From Actinomycetes bacterium (GTDB lineage: Bacteria; Actinomycetota; Acidimicrobiia; Acidimicrobiales; JAJYXR01), in NCBI GenBank assembly GCA_021801795.1, contig JAJYXR010000020.1:20701-84700 (forward strand): DNA of 64,000 nt. Direction: 5' to 3'. How positions within the stretch are numbered: the first letter of the stretch is position 1; each line of letters begins with the position of its first letter. Below are positions 54,216-62,993 of the stretch, one piece after another. Both the position numbers and the translations under genes were made by a program. Under the pieces are notes generated by a model. That model saw nothing but the letters and a program-made list of their open reading frames with translations, did no database searches and was not told where the DNA came from.

Positions 54216-55261
54216 CGCAGCGCCCGACACCGCGGCCTACCAGGGCATGGAGTCCGGGCAGGGTGAACCTGATCGGGGACCACACCGACTACAACGACGG
54301 CGTGGCGATGCCGATGGCCGTGGACCTCGGCACCGAATCGAGCTTCAGCCCGGCCCCCGGCTTCGTGCTGCGCGCTCAGTCTGACGCAGAACCCGAGCCA
54401 GCCGAGCTGGAGGTGGGCTCTCCGCCGGACCCTGCCACCCTGAGGGGTCTGCGCCCTCAGTGGTCGCGCTACCTGGTGGCCGTCGCCTGGGCAGCCCGGC
54501 TGCGCTCGGGTGGCTACGTGGACATAACCTCCGACCTTCCGAGCGGTGCAGGACTATCGTCCTCAGCAGCCCTGGAGGTCTCCCTGGCCCTGGCATTCGG
54601 GCTCGAGGGAACCCCACTGGAGATATCGCGTGCCTGCCAGGACGCCGAGCAGGCAGCTACGGGCGTGCCCTCGGGGTTGATGGACCAGCTCTCCATCACC
54701 ACTGCCGTCGAGGGCTGCGCCTCGCTTATCGACTTCGCGGACATGTCGGTACTGCCGGTTCGGATGCCAGAAGGAGCAGATGTGGTCGTCGTCCACTCCG
54801 GCCAGTCGCGTTCGCTCGACCGGAGCGCCTATGCAGCACGGCGCGCGGAATGCGAGGCTGCCTCCTTCCACCTCGGTACCCTCGGCACCCTGCAGCCGGA
54901 CGCCTTCCTCGGGCTGCCAGATGACACCCTGCGCAGGCGCGCCCGTCACGTGGTGACCGAGTGCGACAGGGTGAGATGGTTCGCCAAGGCGCTGAGCGAC
55001 GGTGACCTGGTGGAGGCGGGCAGGCTGATGACGGCTAGCCACCAGAGCCTCGCCCGGGACTTCGAGGTGTCCACCCCCTCTCTCGACGCGTTGGTGACGA
55101 AGCTGACCTCCACTCCCGGCGTCTACGGAGCCCGGCTCACCGGGGCAGGATTCGGGGGCTGCGTGGTGGCTCTGGTGGAGAAGGGTTCCGTCGACATCTC
55201 CGGCTACAGCGCCGGAGCATGGCGGGTGCATCCCAGCGGACCCGCACGCGTCCTCGACTAG
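54212..55261 (+). CDS. galK: galactokinase (GHMP family)
   Basis: Galactokinase phosphorylates galactose at C1 for the Leloir pathway. The 349-residue protein starts at a GTG overlapping the GH1 stop (GTGA). It has the galactokinase signature SPGRVNLIGDHTDYNDGVAMPMA, the GHMP ATP-binding motif SDLPSGAGLSSSAALEVSLA, MDQLSITTAVEGCA with the catalytic-region Asp, and the C-terminal TGAGFGGCVVALV. The catalytic N-terminal tract is typical of GalK rather than mevalonate kinases. No galT or galE is in the window, although a nucleotidyltransferase is encoded at 59034. Confidence 0.9.
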   Translation: MTQRPTPRPTRAWSPGRVNLIGDHTDYNDGVAMPMAVDLGTESSFSPAPGFVLRAQSDAEPEPAELEVGSPPDPATLRGLRPQWSRYLVAVAWAARLRSGGYVDITSDLPSGAGLSSSAALEVSLALAFGLEGTPLEISRACQDAEQAATGVPSGLMDQLSITTAVEGCASLIDFADMSVLPVRMPEGADVVVVHSGQSRSLDRSAYAARRAECEAASFHLGTLGTLQPDAFLGLPDDTLRRRARHVVTECDRVRWFAKALSDGDLVEAGRLMTASHQSLARDFEVSTPSLDALVTKLTSTPGVYGARLTGAGFGGCVVALVEKGSVDISGYSAGAWRVHPSGPARVLD

Positions 55262-55331
55262 GCACCACACCTGCAGTTCTGGCAAAAGGGATCGCGGCCG
55301 CGAACCTCAAGGCCTTCCTCTGCCGCGGGGC

Positions 55332-55649
55332 TCATGCCTTGGGCACGTAGGCGCCCCGGCCCAGAGACGAGCTGGCGAAGGGATCGGCTGATTCGTCGAC
55401 GCCACCGACGACCTCGCTCACCCAGTCGAGCCGTCCTCTCAGGATCCTCTCAACCCCCCCCTGCAGGGTGGCAGACGAGATCGCACATGACGAGCAGGCA
55501 CCGCGGAGCTCTACCTCCACCACCCCGCTCTCCACGTCGAAGTCCACCAGGCAGAGGTCTCCCCCGTCGGCCTGCACTGCGGGGCGCATCAGCTCTATGA
55601 GGTTCCGAAGGTCCTGCTCGCGCTGGGCGCGTTCTTCCTCGTCCATCAC
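55332..55649 (-). CDS. NifU-like (Nfu) iron-sulfur cluster scaffold
   Basis: This 105-residue protein is the C-terminal NifU domain alone. LIELMRPAVQADGGDLCLVDF and VEVELRGACSSCAISSATLQGGVERIL carry the CxxC motif that binds a [4Fe-4S] cluster for transfer to target enzymes. A GTG at 55649 and an ATG at 55646 are adjacent; AAGGTG upstream does not decide between them. It diverges from the LLM/thiolase operon across a 228-bp region and converges on galK. Confidence 0.92.
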   Translation of the reverse strand: MMDEEERAQREQDLRNLIELMRPAVQADGGDLCLVDFDVESGVVEVELRGACSSCAISSATLQGGVERILRGRLDWVSEVVGGVDESADPFASSSLGRGAYVPKA

Positions 55650-55829
55650 CGGCGCTCACCTTCCTCTCGCTACCATTCTGCCTCCTCGTGCTTGGCTTCG
55701 TGCGCGCCGGACCTTGCCAGGTCCACTGGGGGGAGGCTCCGCACGGGTTCAGTACCGGCCAAGCCACCACCACATGGCGCTAGCGCTCGGATAGCCGAGC
55801 GCCCCTCGAGGACGGCGAAATGCGCCACG

Positions 55830-55858
55830 CGAACACCTGACGACTCGTCAGCTGTTCG
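55830..55858. promoter_or_regulatory. 29-bp near-perfect palindrome, likely TetR-type operator
   Basis: The left arm CGAACACCTGACGA and right arm TCGTCAGCTGTTCG are inverted copies with one mismatch, centred on a single C at 55844. The inner 15 bases (CTGACGA-C-TCGTCAG) are perfect. It covers the -35 position of the promoter whose -10 is at 55867-55872, so binding should repress the LLM-thiolase-FabH operon. Confidence 0.7.
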
Positions 55859-55866
55859 AGCGCGGT

Positions 55867-55872
55867 TACCAT
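55867..55872 (+). promoter_or_regulatory. -10 element of a probable leaderless promoter
   Basis: TACCAT fits TAnnnT, and five bases (agggc) separate it from the GTG start at 55878, the same spacing as at 1634-1645. No ribosome-binding site precedes the GTG, consistent with a leaderless message. Confidence 0.45.
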
Positions 55873-55877
55873 AGGGC

Positions 55878-56945
55878 GTGCCCTTGGACACGGCCATACA
55901 GACCCCAGCTACGGCGACCGGGTCGAGAATCGGCAGGCTCGGACTCATACTGCCGACCTTCCCCCAGGAATCGCCCCTGACGCCCAGCGCGACCGCGCTG
56001 GCCTCACTCTCGCGCGCCGCCGAGCGAGCCGGTGCTGGGGCACTCTGGGCTTGTGACCATCTCTACTGGCACCGGCCGTCCCTGGAGTGCCTGAGCGCCC
56101 TCGCAGCCATCGCTCCCTCCACCAGGCAGGCCGTCGTCGGGACCTGCGTGCTCCAGCTTCCGCTGCGGGCTCCACGGGTAGTAGCGAAGCAGGCAGCCAC
56201 CATCCAGCAGCTCTCCGAGGGACGCTTCGTGCTCGGGGTAGGGGTCGGCAGCCACGCCGGAGAGTACGAGGCGGCGGGAGTCCCTTTCGGACCAAGAGGC
56301 CGCGTGCTCGACGAGGCCATAGCCGAGGTCCGAGCAGCCTGGGAAGCGGCCCCTGGTGCTGGCACAGACCAGGCCCCTGCCCATACCCCTAGCCCCCCCG
56401 CTGGGCCGGCCCCAGGAGCCCGGACGCCGGTCCGAGAGGCCTACCTCCAGCTGCCGGTACCGGCACCGATCCCTATATGGGTCGGTGGATCGAGTGCTGG
56501 CGCGCTGGCACGTGCCGCACAGGTCGGTGACGGATGGGTGCCGCTCTTCCTCCCTCCCGAGGCCTACGCTCGGGCGGTGTCGGACCTCGCTCGGCTGGCC
56601 GATGCGGCAGGCCGTGATCCGGGCTGCATCACGAGGGCAGTCGTGGCATTCGTATCGGTGGGCGAGGCAGCTCGCGCCACCGAGCGAGGACTCGGCTGGA
56701 TGTCCTCTCTCTACGGCCTGCCTGCCAAGGCCTTCGCGAGGCACCTGCTTGCCGGACCCGCCGCCTACTGTGCCGATCAGGTGTCGCGGTGGTACCAGGC
56801 TGGCGCGGAGCACGTGGTCGTCTACGTGACCGCGGACGACCCGCTCGCTCAGTTCGAGGACCTGGCCGGCGAGCTCGAAGCGATGAAAGGCACCCGCCTG
56901 GCACAGGTCGCAACCGGCGAAGTAGTAGCGACGGGTGCGCTGTGA
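55878..56945 (+). CDS. LLM-class (F420-type) oxidoreductase
   Basis: The 355-residue protein has the luciferase-like pattern: RLGLILPTFPQ (first strand), GALWACDHLYWHRPSLECLSALA, VVGTCVLQLPLRAPRVVAKQAAT, and RFVLGVGVGSHAGEYEAAGVPF with the phosphate-binding Gly-rich loop. IPIWVGGSSAGALARAAQVGDGW is typical of actinobacterial F420-dependent members. It begins at a GTG with a -10 five bases before it and its stop overlaps the thiolase start. First gene of a five-gene operon; the substrate is probably a CoA- or lipid-linked ketone, but that is inference. Confidence 0.85.
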   Translation: MPLDTAIQTPATATGSRIGRLGLILPTFPQESPLTPSATALASLSRAAERAGAGALWACDHLYWHRPSLECLSALAAIAPSTRQAVVGTCVLQLPLRAPRVVAKQAATIQQLSEGRFVLGVGVGSHAGEYEAAGVPFGPRGRVLDEAIAEVRAAWEAAPGAGTDQAPAHTPSPPAGPAPGARTPVREAYLQLPVPAPIPIWVGGSSAGALARAAQVGDGWVPLFLPPEAYARAVSDLARLADAAGRDPGCITRAVVAFVSVGEAARATERGLGWMSSLYGLPAKAFARHLLAGPAAYCADQVSRWYQAGAEHVVVYVTADDPLAQFEDLAGELEAMKGTRLAQVATGEVVATGAL

Positions 56946-58108
56946 CCCCCACCGCGAGCATCGTGGGCGTCGGGATGACCTCGATGTCGACGCGCGACCG
57001 CTCTCCAGAGGACATGGCCTGCGAGGCTGCCTCTGAGGCGCTCCACGACGCGGGCATGGACGCAGGCGATGTAGGACTGGTCGTCTTCGCCAACGCCCTC
57101 GGAGGCCGGCTGGCAGACCAGGGCTGCATACGGGGTCAGGCCTGGCTCCGCAGCCTCGGCCTAGACCATGCGGGGATCGTGAACGTGGACAACTCCTGTG
57201 CCGGCGGCTCCTCGGCCCTGCACCTCGGATACATGTCCGCGCTCGGCGGCGAGTCGCCGGTGCTGGTGGTCGGCGCGGAGAAGATGTGGACCGGCGACCG
57301 GTCCGCGACCCTCGCGGGCATCGAGGACGGGCTTCCTGCCTCGGAGCGGGCAGCCCTTCGGGACACCTTCGACAACGGCGCGAAGAGCGTCCTCATGGGC
57401 CTGAACGCCGACTGGGTGAGGGTCCAGATCGAGCAGCGCTCCACCACGCGTCAGCACCTCGCTGCCACAGCGGTGAAGGCCCGACGCGCCGGGGCCCGTA
57501 ACCCCCTGGCACAGCTGCGCGAGGAGGTCACCATCGAGGAGGTCCTCGCCTCGCCTGTGGTCGCTGGTGGGCTAACCCGTCTCATGTGCTCCTCGTTCAC
57601 CGACGGTGCGGCGGCCGCGGTGCTCGCGGCAGGGCGCCATGGCTCGGCGCCGAGGATCAGGACGAGCATCGTGAGATCGGGCAACGGTGATCTCGACTAC
57701 CACCAGCGCCTCGGGGAGACAGCGGAGCTGGCCTGGAAGTCTGCCGGCATAGTCCCGGGCGACCTGGACCTGGTGGAGATCCACGATGCCACCAGCGCCG
57801 AGGAGCTCTACGCGCTCGAGTCGCTCGGCTTCTACGAACCAGGCGACGCTGGACCTGCCACCGCTGCAGGCGATACCGAGATCGGTGGCTCAGGTATCTG
57901 CGTGAACCCCAGCGGTGGGCTGGTGGCCCGTGGCCACCCACTCGGGGCAACCGGCATCTGCCAGGTCTTCGAGCTGGTACTTCAGCTCCGGGAGCAGGCA
58001 GCCGGCCGCCAGGTACCAGGTGCCCGGCTGGCAGCCGCGGTGAACACCGGGGGCATCATCGGCGGCGATGCGGCGTCCGTGGGTATACACGTGCTGGAGA
58101 AGGGCTGA
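56942..58108 (+). CDS. thiolase, SCPx/lipid-transfer type
   Basis: This 388-residue protein is of the thiolase group found in steroid side-chain and fatty acid breakdown. The nucleophile Cys86 lies in NVDNSCAGGSSALH, the His region in LVEIHDATSAEELYALE, and the final GGLVARGHPLGATGICQ holds the conserved GHP. HDAT-type sequence rather than NEAF marks it as SCPx-like, not a classical FadA. The GTG start overlaps the LLM stop by four bases. SCPx thiolases often need a Zn-ribbon/OB-fold partner protein; none is adjacent. Confidence 0.9.
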   Translation: MTPTASIVGVGMTSMSTRDRSPEDMACEAASEALHDAGMDAGDVGLVVFANALGGRLADQGCIRGQAWLRSLGLDHAGIVNVDNSCAGGSSALHLGYMSALGGESPVLVVGAEKMWTGDRSATLAGIEDGLPASERAALRDTFDNGAKSVLMGLNADWVRVQIEQRSTTRQHLAATAVKARRAGARNPLAQLREEVTIEEVLASPVVAGGLTRLMCSSFTDGAAAAVLAAGRHGSAPRIRTSIVRSGNGDLDYHQRLGETAELAWKSAGIVPGDLDLVEIHDATSAEELYALESLGFYEPGDAGPATAAGDTEIGGSGICVNPSGGLVARGHPLGATGICQVFELVLQLREQAAGRQVPGARLAAAVNTGGIIGGDAASVGIHVLEKG

Positions 58109-58110
58109 GC

Positions 58111-59037
58111 GTGCCAGGAGCCCGAGTGACGGGATGGGGATCGGCCCTCCCCGACAAGGTGGTGACGAACGAGGACCTGGCTGCGCGCCTGGACACCAGT
58201 GACGCCTGGATAACCGAGCGGACCGGCATAAGGCAGCGCCACATGGGTGGCACCACTTCCGAGCTGGCCGTGGAGGCCGGTCGCCAGGCGATCGCCAGCG
58301 CGGGTCTCGAGGCTCGGGACATCGACATCCTGGTGCTTGCCACCACCACCCCCGACGAGGTGGTACCGGGAACCTCGGCCAGTGTCCAGGAGGGCCTCGG
58401 GCTCTCATGCGGCGCCTTCGACGTGAACGCGGCCTGCTCGGGCTTCGTGTACGGGCTGGTGGTCGCCCATTCCCTCACCCTGGCGGGCATGAGGCGCGTC
58501 CTGCTGATCGGCTCGGAGACCCTGAGCCGGATAACCGACCTCGACGACCGGTCGCTGGCCGTGATCGTGGGGGACGGGGCCGGTGCTGTAGTGCTGGAGG
58601 CCACCGGGGGGCCAGGCGAGCTCATCTCATTCGACCTCGGGGCCGACGGCTCACTGCGTCACCTGCTCCACTGCCCCCACGGTGGGGTGCTCTACATGGA
58701 TGGCAAGGAGGTCTTCCGCAAGGCAGTGCGGGTGGTGGTCGACTCCTCCTTGAAGGCCCTCGACGGGGCAGGCCTCGGAGCGGACCAGATCGACCTGTTC
58801 GTTCCCCACCAGGCCAACGCCAGGATCATCACCGCTGCCGCAGAGCGCCTCGGCATCCCGCCAGAGCGATGCGTGGTGACCATCGACCGCTACGGCAACA
58901 CCTCCTCTGCCTCCATCCCGCTAGCGCTCGCCGACGCGCTCGACACCGGACGCCTCACCCCCGGCTCGCTGGTGCTCCTATCTGGATTCGGTGGCGGCAT
59001 GACATGGGCAAGCGCAGTGCTCAGATGGGGAGGATGA
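58111..59037 (+). CDS. beta-ketoacyl-ACP synthase III (FabH-like)
   Basis: FabH-type enzymes condense an acyl-CoA starter with malonyl-ACP. The 308-residue protein has the full triad: Cys109 in NAACSGFVYG, His233 in VPHQANARI and Asn263 in YGNTSSASIP. Early residues WITERTGIRQRHM and GDGAGAVVL are typical. It starts three bases after the thiolase gene and its stop overlaps the next start. It may not serve bulk fatty acid synthesis: it lies in an operon with a degradative-type thiolase, so it could act as a thioesterase-like or specialised condensing enzyme. Confidence 0.9.
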   Translation: MPGARVTGWGSALPDKVVTNEDLAARLDTSDAWITERTGIRQRHMGGTTSELAVEAGRQAIASAGLEARDIDILVLATTTPDEVVPGTSASVQEGLGLSCGAFDVNAACSGFVYGLVVAHSLTLAGMRRVLLIGSETLSRITDLDDRSLAVIVGDGAGAVVLEATGGPGELISFDLGADGSLRHLLHCPHGGVLYMDGKEVFRKAVRVVVDSSLKALDGAGLGADQIDLFVPHQANARIITAAAERLGIPPERCVVTIDRYGNTSSASIPLALADALDTGRLTPGSLVLLSGFGGGMTWASAVLRWGG

Positions 59038-59984
59038 GCGCTCCGGCCCTCGTGGTGCTGGCGGCAGGCATGGCCAAGCGCTACGGGGGCTGCAAGCCGC
59101 TGGCTCCCGTCGGACCCCACGGTGAGGCGGTGATCGACCTGACCGCAGGCGACGCGCTGCGGGCGGGGTTCGAGAAAGTGCTGGTGGTCATTGGAGAGGC
59201 CACCGGTCCGGCAATCGCCTACCACATCAGGCGTTGCTGGCCGAAGTCCCTGGATGTGGAGCTCGCCCTGCAGGCCGAGCCACTCGGCACCGCCCACGCT
59301 CTGCTGAGCAGCCGGTCTCTCGTATCCCCCGACAGCCCCTTCGGGGTGGTGAACGCTGACGACCTATACGGCTCGGCTGCCCTCGGCGCTCTGTCCGAGC
59401 ACCTCCTGGGCGGCGGTGGCCACGCGCTCGTGGCCTTCCGCCTGCGCGACACCCTGGTGAGCAGCTCACCGGTCACCAGGGGGATCTGCGAGCCCGCGCC
59501 CGACGACCCCGGCCGGCTCGGCAGGATCACCGAGAGGCGCTCCATAGCGCCTGGACCCGGCGGCAGCTTCGTATCCACAGACGGGCTGGAGCCCGAGAAG
59601 CTCGACGGCGACTCACCGGTCTCGGTGAACCTCTGGGGGTTCACGCCCTCCATCTGGCCCGTCATCGAAGCAGAGGTACGCTCCGCCTACCCCGACATCG
59701 GCCCCGACGGTCGCCGGCCCCCGCCAGCCTCCGACGGCTCTGCCAGAGGGTCCTCTGGCGCCGAGGTGCTCCTGCCCGAGGTGGTCGCGACCATGATCGC
59801 CAGGGACGAAGGTCGTGTAGCGCTGCTCAGGTCCTCGGACCGCTGCATAGGCGTTACCCACCCAGGAGACCTGCCTGCGGTTCGGGCCGAGATAGCCGCC
59901 ATGATCGCCCGCGGTGAACGCCCCGAATCCCCCTGGGCCCTTGGGGTACCACCCCCAAGGGCTCCAGGCGGGACTGGCCCATGA
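59034..59984 (+). CDS. nucleotidyltransferase family protein (sugar-phosphate type)
   Basis: The 316-residue product has the nucleotidyltransferase start LVVLAAGMAKRYGGCKPLAPV, a variant of the LAAGxGxRxxxxKP signature, and a metal-site Asp in FGVVNADDLYGSAALGALSEH. This places it near UDP/GDP/CDP-sugar pyrophosphorylases. ATG 59034 overlaps the fabH stop (ATGA) with GGGAGG just before it. It might activate a sugar phosphate from the neighbouring glycosidases (GH20 next, GH1 and galK nearby), which is inference. The long frame upstream runs over fabH and is not part of the gene. Confidence 0.8.
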   Translation: MSAPALVVLAAGMAKRYGGCKPLAPVGPHGEAVIDLTAGDALRAGFEKVLVVIGEATGPAIAYHIRRCWPKSLDVELALQAEPLGTAHALLSSRSLVSPDSPFGVVNADDLYGSAALGALSEHLLGGGGHALVAFRLRDTLVSSSPVTRGICEPAPDDPGRLGRITERRSIAPGPGGSFVSTDGLEPEKLDGDSPVSVNLWGFTPSIWPVIEAEVRSAYPDIGPDGRRPPPASDGSARGSSGAEVLLPEVVATMIARDEGRVALLRSSDRCIGVTHPGDLPAVRAEIAAMIARGERPESPWALGVPPPRAPGGTGP

Positions 59985-61834
59985 TCCCAACCGGCCCACC
60001 CGACGGCCTGCTGCCACGGCCACGGTCCTACAGGCCGACCGGCGAGCGCCACCCGGTGCCCAGCCGCGTGATCGCCGAGGGGATCGACGCCTCCATCCCG
60101 CCCCAGGGATACCGGCTGAGGGCTGGCGCGCAGGGCGTGACCATCGAAGGAGCCGACGAGGCCGGCCTCCGATATGCCAGGGCTACCCTTGCCCAGCTCC
60201 GTCACCTCGCGCTGCATGACTCGCCCCTGCACGCCTCCCGGCTACAGGGCGACCGGTCTTCTCCGGCTGGGCCAGGCCACGGGGGTCCGGGTGGATGCGA
60301 TCCGTCCCTCGAGGTGGAGATAGCGCCCTGCATCATCGAGGACTGGCCCGACCAGCTGGTGCGCGCGGCGATGATCGACACCGCGCGCGACCGGGTCCCG
60401 AAGCTCGATAGCCTGCTCGCGCTCATCGACCGGCTGGCCTCAGTGAAGGTGAACCAGGTCCAGCTCTACACGGAGCACACCTTCGCGTACCGGGGGCACG
60501 AGGAGGTATGGGCGGCTGCCGATCCCTATACCCCCGACGACATAGCGCGTGTACGCGCCCACTGCGAGAGCCTCGGGGTCGAGCTGGTGGCTAACCAGAA
60601 CACCCTTGGACACTTCGAGCGGTGGCTTTCCCACGAGCGCTACAGGAACCTCGCGATCGCACCCGACGGCTTCACCTGGCTCTTCGGCATACGACGCAGA
60701 GCCACCACGCTGGACCCGGCGAAACCCGGATCGCTTGACCTGGTATCGGACATCCTCTCCCAGCTGGTGCCGAACTTCACCAGTGACTTCGTCCACGTCG
60801 GCCTGGACGAGCCCTGGGAGCTCGACGAGACACGCATGGGCGAGTGGTCCCTGTGGCTGCGTGCGCTTCGCGACATCGAGGTCCTGGCGGACAAGGAGCT
60901 TCTGGTCTGGGGGGACGTCCCGGCCGGCCACCCCGAGCTTCTCGCCAGGCTTCCCGACGGCGTCACTGTGCTCGAGTGGGGTTACGAGGCAGAGCACCCC
61001 TTCGAGGAACGCTGCAGGAGACTTGCAGAGGCATCGGTGAGGTTCTGGGTCTGCCCGGGCACCTCGAGCTGGATGTCGCTCACCGGCCGTGTGGACAACA
61101 TGCTCGCGAACGTCATATCCGCATGCGAAGCAGCTCTTTCGTACGGGGCTTCGGGGTTCCTCATGACCGACTGGGGAGACATGGGCCATCTACAGCAGTC
61201 CCCTGTGGCCGAGGTCGGCTTCGGCGCTGGAGCGGCTCTCTCCTGGTGCCTCAGCGCTAACGCGAGCATCGATGCGGCCGGCCTGGCCGATCTGCTGAGC
61301 GTCCACTGCTTCGACGACCACACCGGCCAGCTAGCCGCGGCGCTGGTGGAGACGGGCCAGGCATACCGTTACGTCACCCCGCGCCCACCGAACATGTCTG
61401 CCCTGGCCCTCCACATCCTGGTCCCCCAGCTAGCCCTCGGGGCAGGCCTCACCACCGGCATGAGAGCTGAAGAGCTCGAAGCCGTCCTGGAGCTCTGCGA
61501 CAGGGCCGACCTGATGGCAGGGGCGTCTGCCTGCCAGCGCGCGGATAGAGGGGTGCTCGTGGACGAAGTCGCTGCCGGCACCCGCATCCTGCGGCTCAGC
61601 TGCCGGGATGCCCTCATGCGCCTGGAGCACGACGGCACGCTCGCGTCGGTGCCTGCCGAGCGCCGTGAGGAGCTGGTCGGCCTCCTCGATGAGGTCATAC
61701 ATCACCACCGGAGGCTCTGGCACGAGCGCGACAGACCTGGCGGTCTCGTCGACAGTGTGGCCTGGCTGGAGAATCTGAGAAGCTCCTACATGAGCGGCCA
61801 GCCTGATCCCGAATGGTTCGGTCCCCTTGCCTGA
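59981..61834 (+). CDS. glycoside hydrolase family 20-like (beta-N-acetylhexosaminidase type)
   Basis: The 617-residue protein has an N-terminal GH20b-like domain (about residues 1-110, GYRLRAGAQGVTIEGADEAGLRYARATLAQL) and a catalytic barrel starting AAMIDTARDRVPKLDSLLALID. The substrate-assisted pair is Asp276-Glu277 in FVHVGLDEPWEL, the expected DE motif. VANQNTLGHFERW and LEWGYEAEHPF are further barrel features. There is no signal peptide, so it is cytoplasmic. ATG overlaps the nucleotidyltransferase stop (ATGA). It is distant from classical hexosaminidases, so the aglycone or sugar may differ. Confidence 0.82.
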   Translation: MIPTGPPDGLLPRPRSYRPTGERHPVPSRVIAEGIDASIPPQGYRLRAGAQGVTIEGADEAGLRYARATLAQLRHLALHDSPLHASRLQGDRSSPAGPGHGGPGGCDPSLEVEIAPCIIEDWPDQLVRAAMIDTARDRVPKLDSLLALIDRLASVKVNQVQLYTEHTFAYRGHEEVWAAADPYTPDDIARVRAHCESLGVELVANQNTLGHFERWLSHERYRNLAIAPDGFTWLFGIRRRATTLDPAKPGSLDLVSDILSQLVPNFTSDFVHVGLDEPWELDETRMGEWSLWLRALRDIEVLADKELLVWGDVPAGHPELLARLPDGVTVLEWGYEAEHPFEERCRRLAEASVRFWVCPGTSSWMSLTGRVDNMLANVISACEAALSYGASGFLMTDWGDMGHLQQSPVAEVGFGAGAALSWCLSANASIDAAGLADLLSVHCFDDHTGQLAAALVETGQAYRYVTPRPPNMSALALHILVPQLALGAGLTTGMRAEELEAVLELCDRADLMAGASACQRADRGVLVDEVAAGTRILRLSCRDALMRLEHDGTLASVPAERREELVGLLDEVIHHHRRLWHERDRPGGLVDSVAWLENLRSSYMSGQPDPEWFGPLA

Positions 61835-61908
61835 GCAGGCGCCGGGCTGGTGTCCATGGAATACGCGCCGCCATGGAAGGAACCTGGAAGATCAGCAGTA
61901 GCTCTAGG

Positions 61909-62853
61909 ATGGAAGGGGTGGGGACGCTTACCCGCTCCAGGCGGCTCGTCATTGCCCTGGCTGTGAACCTGGCCCTGGTGGGCCTGCAGGCTCTCTTCGG
62001 GATCGAGGCCCATTCCATGGGACTGCTCGCCGATGCCGGCCATAACCTCACCGACGCCGCTGGACTCCTGGTGTCGCTGATCGCGGTCCGCTTCGCCCTG
62101 CGCCCGCGTAGGGCGAACCACAGCTTCGGCTACCACAGGGGCACCATCCTGGCCGCCCTCGCGAACGCGGGGCTGATAGCCGTGGTCACCCTGGTGGTGG
62201 CCGCAGGGAGCATAGAGCGCCTCATCCACCCGGTGTCCGTGGACGGCACCACGGTCATCGTGGTCGCCCTGGTAGCCCTCGGTGCGAACCTCCTGGCCGC
62301 ATCGGTGCTGCGTGACAGGAGCCATGACCTGAACATGAGGGTCGCCCTGCTGCACATGGCCGGCGACGCGGCTGCCTCGCTGGCTGTGGCTGCTGGAGGG
62401 GCGCTGATCGTCGCCGATCCCTCTGCCAGATGGGCCGACCCCGCTGCGTCGCTCGTCGTCGCGGTGCTGATCGTGATCGAAGCCTGGGTTCTGCTGCGCG
62501 GGAGCATCGAGGTGCTGCTCGAGTCCTCCCCTGCGGGCATGGACCTCGCGGCCCTCACCTCTGCCATGGCGGGAGTCCCCGGGGTAGCCGAAGTCCATGA
62601 CCTCCACGTCTGGAGCCTCTCCAGCGAGGTGACCGCCATGTCGGCCCATGTCGTGCTGAACGGCCACCCCACCCTCGAGGAGGCAAACGTCATAGGCCAG
62701 CGGGTGAAGGACGCCGTCGTGGATCCCTTCTCCATCGCCCACGCGACCATCGAGCTCGAGTGCGAACGCTGCATCGACGGCACCGAGGATCCCTGCATCT
62801 TCGAGCCGGTGAGGACCCCCGAGGGCTCACTCCTCGTCGATCCGGGCCACTAG
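61909..62853 (+). CDS. cation diffusion facilitator (CDF) transporter
   Basis: A metal exporter of about 314 residues with six membrane segments, the first after RSRRLVIALAVNLALVGLQALFG. The metal-binding HxxxD pairs are in GLLADAGHNLTDAAGLL (segment 2) and LLHMAGDAAASLAVA (segment 5). The cytoplasmic C-terminal domain follows (VPGVAEVHDLHVWSLSSEVTAMS), and the tail has a CxxC pair and Cys (CERCIDG, CIFEP). This fits the ZitB/CzcD zinc/cobalt group. The start is uncertain: ATG 61909, ATG 61873 and GTG 61918 are all possible; GGATGGAAGGG lies just before the GTG. Confidence 0.88.
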   Translation: MEGVGTLTRSRRLVIALAVNLALVGLQALFGIEAHSMGLLADAGHNLTDAAGLLVSLIAVRFALRPRRANHSFGYHRGTILAALANAGLIAVVTLVVAAGSIERLIHPVSVDGTTVIVVALVALGANLLAASVLRDRSHDLNMRVALLHMAGDAAASLAVAAGGALIVADPSARWADPAASLVVAVLIVIEAWVLLRGSIEVLLESSPAGMDLAALTSAMAGVPGVAEVHDLHVWSLSSEVTAMSAHVVLNGHPTLEEANVIGQRVKDAVVDPFSIAHATIELECERCIDGTEDPCIFEPVRTPEGSLLVDPGH

Positions 62854-62879
62854 GACCGCTCGGCAGATCCAAGGGAGAT

Positions 62880-62930
62880 GCTGGATAACTCCCAGCTTAG
62901 AGACCATGTCCTGCCAGGTGCTACCCTGGC
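62880..62930 (+). terminator. two small hairpins after the CDF gene
   Basis: GCTGG (62880-62884) pairs with CCAGC (62892-62896), and GCCAGG (62913-62918) pairs with CCTGGC (62925-62930). Both are in the 140-bp gap between the CDF gene and the beta-helix gene. Neither is followed by a T-run, so termination is only possible. Confidence 0.25.
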
Positions 62931-62993
62931 CACGTCTTGCAGACGCGAGATTCACCGTCCCGGCGTCCTGCTGGCAGCCGAGAAAGGGCCATC

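Larger units (their letters stand above)
55650..55877. promoter_or_regulatory. 228-bp divergent control region
   Basis: This region separates the Nfu gene (minus) and the five-gene operon (plus). The only clear elements are a large palindrome at 55830-55858 and the -10 element at 55867-55872, both close to the operon start. I see nothing recognisable between 55660 and 55825. Confidence 0.5.

Noticed and set aside
55292..55303. Perfect 12-bp palindrome tcgcggccgcga between galK and the Nfu gene
   Set aside because: Short GC-only palindromes are expected by chance in DNA of this composition, and it sits between convergent genes with no promoter to control.
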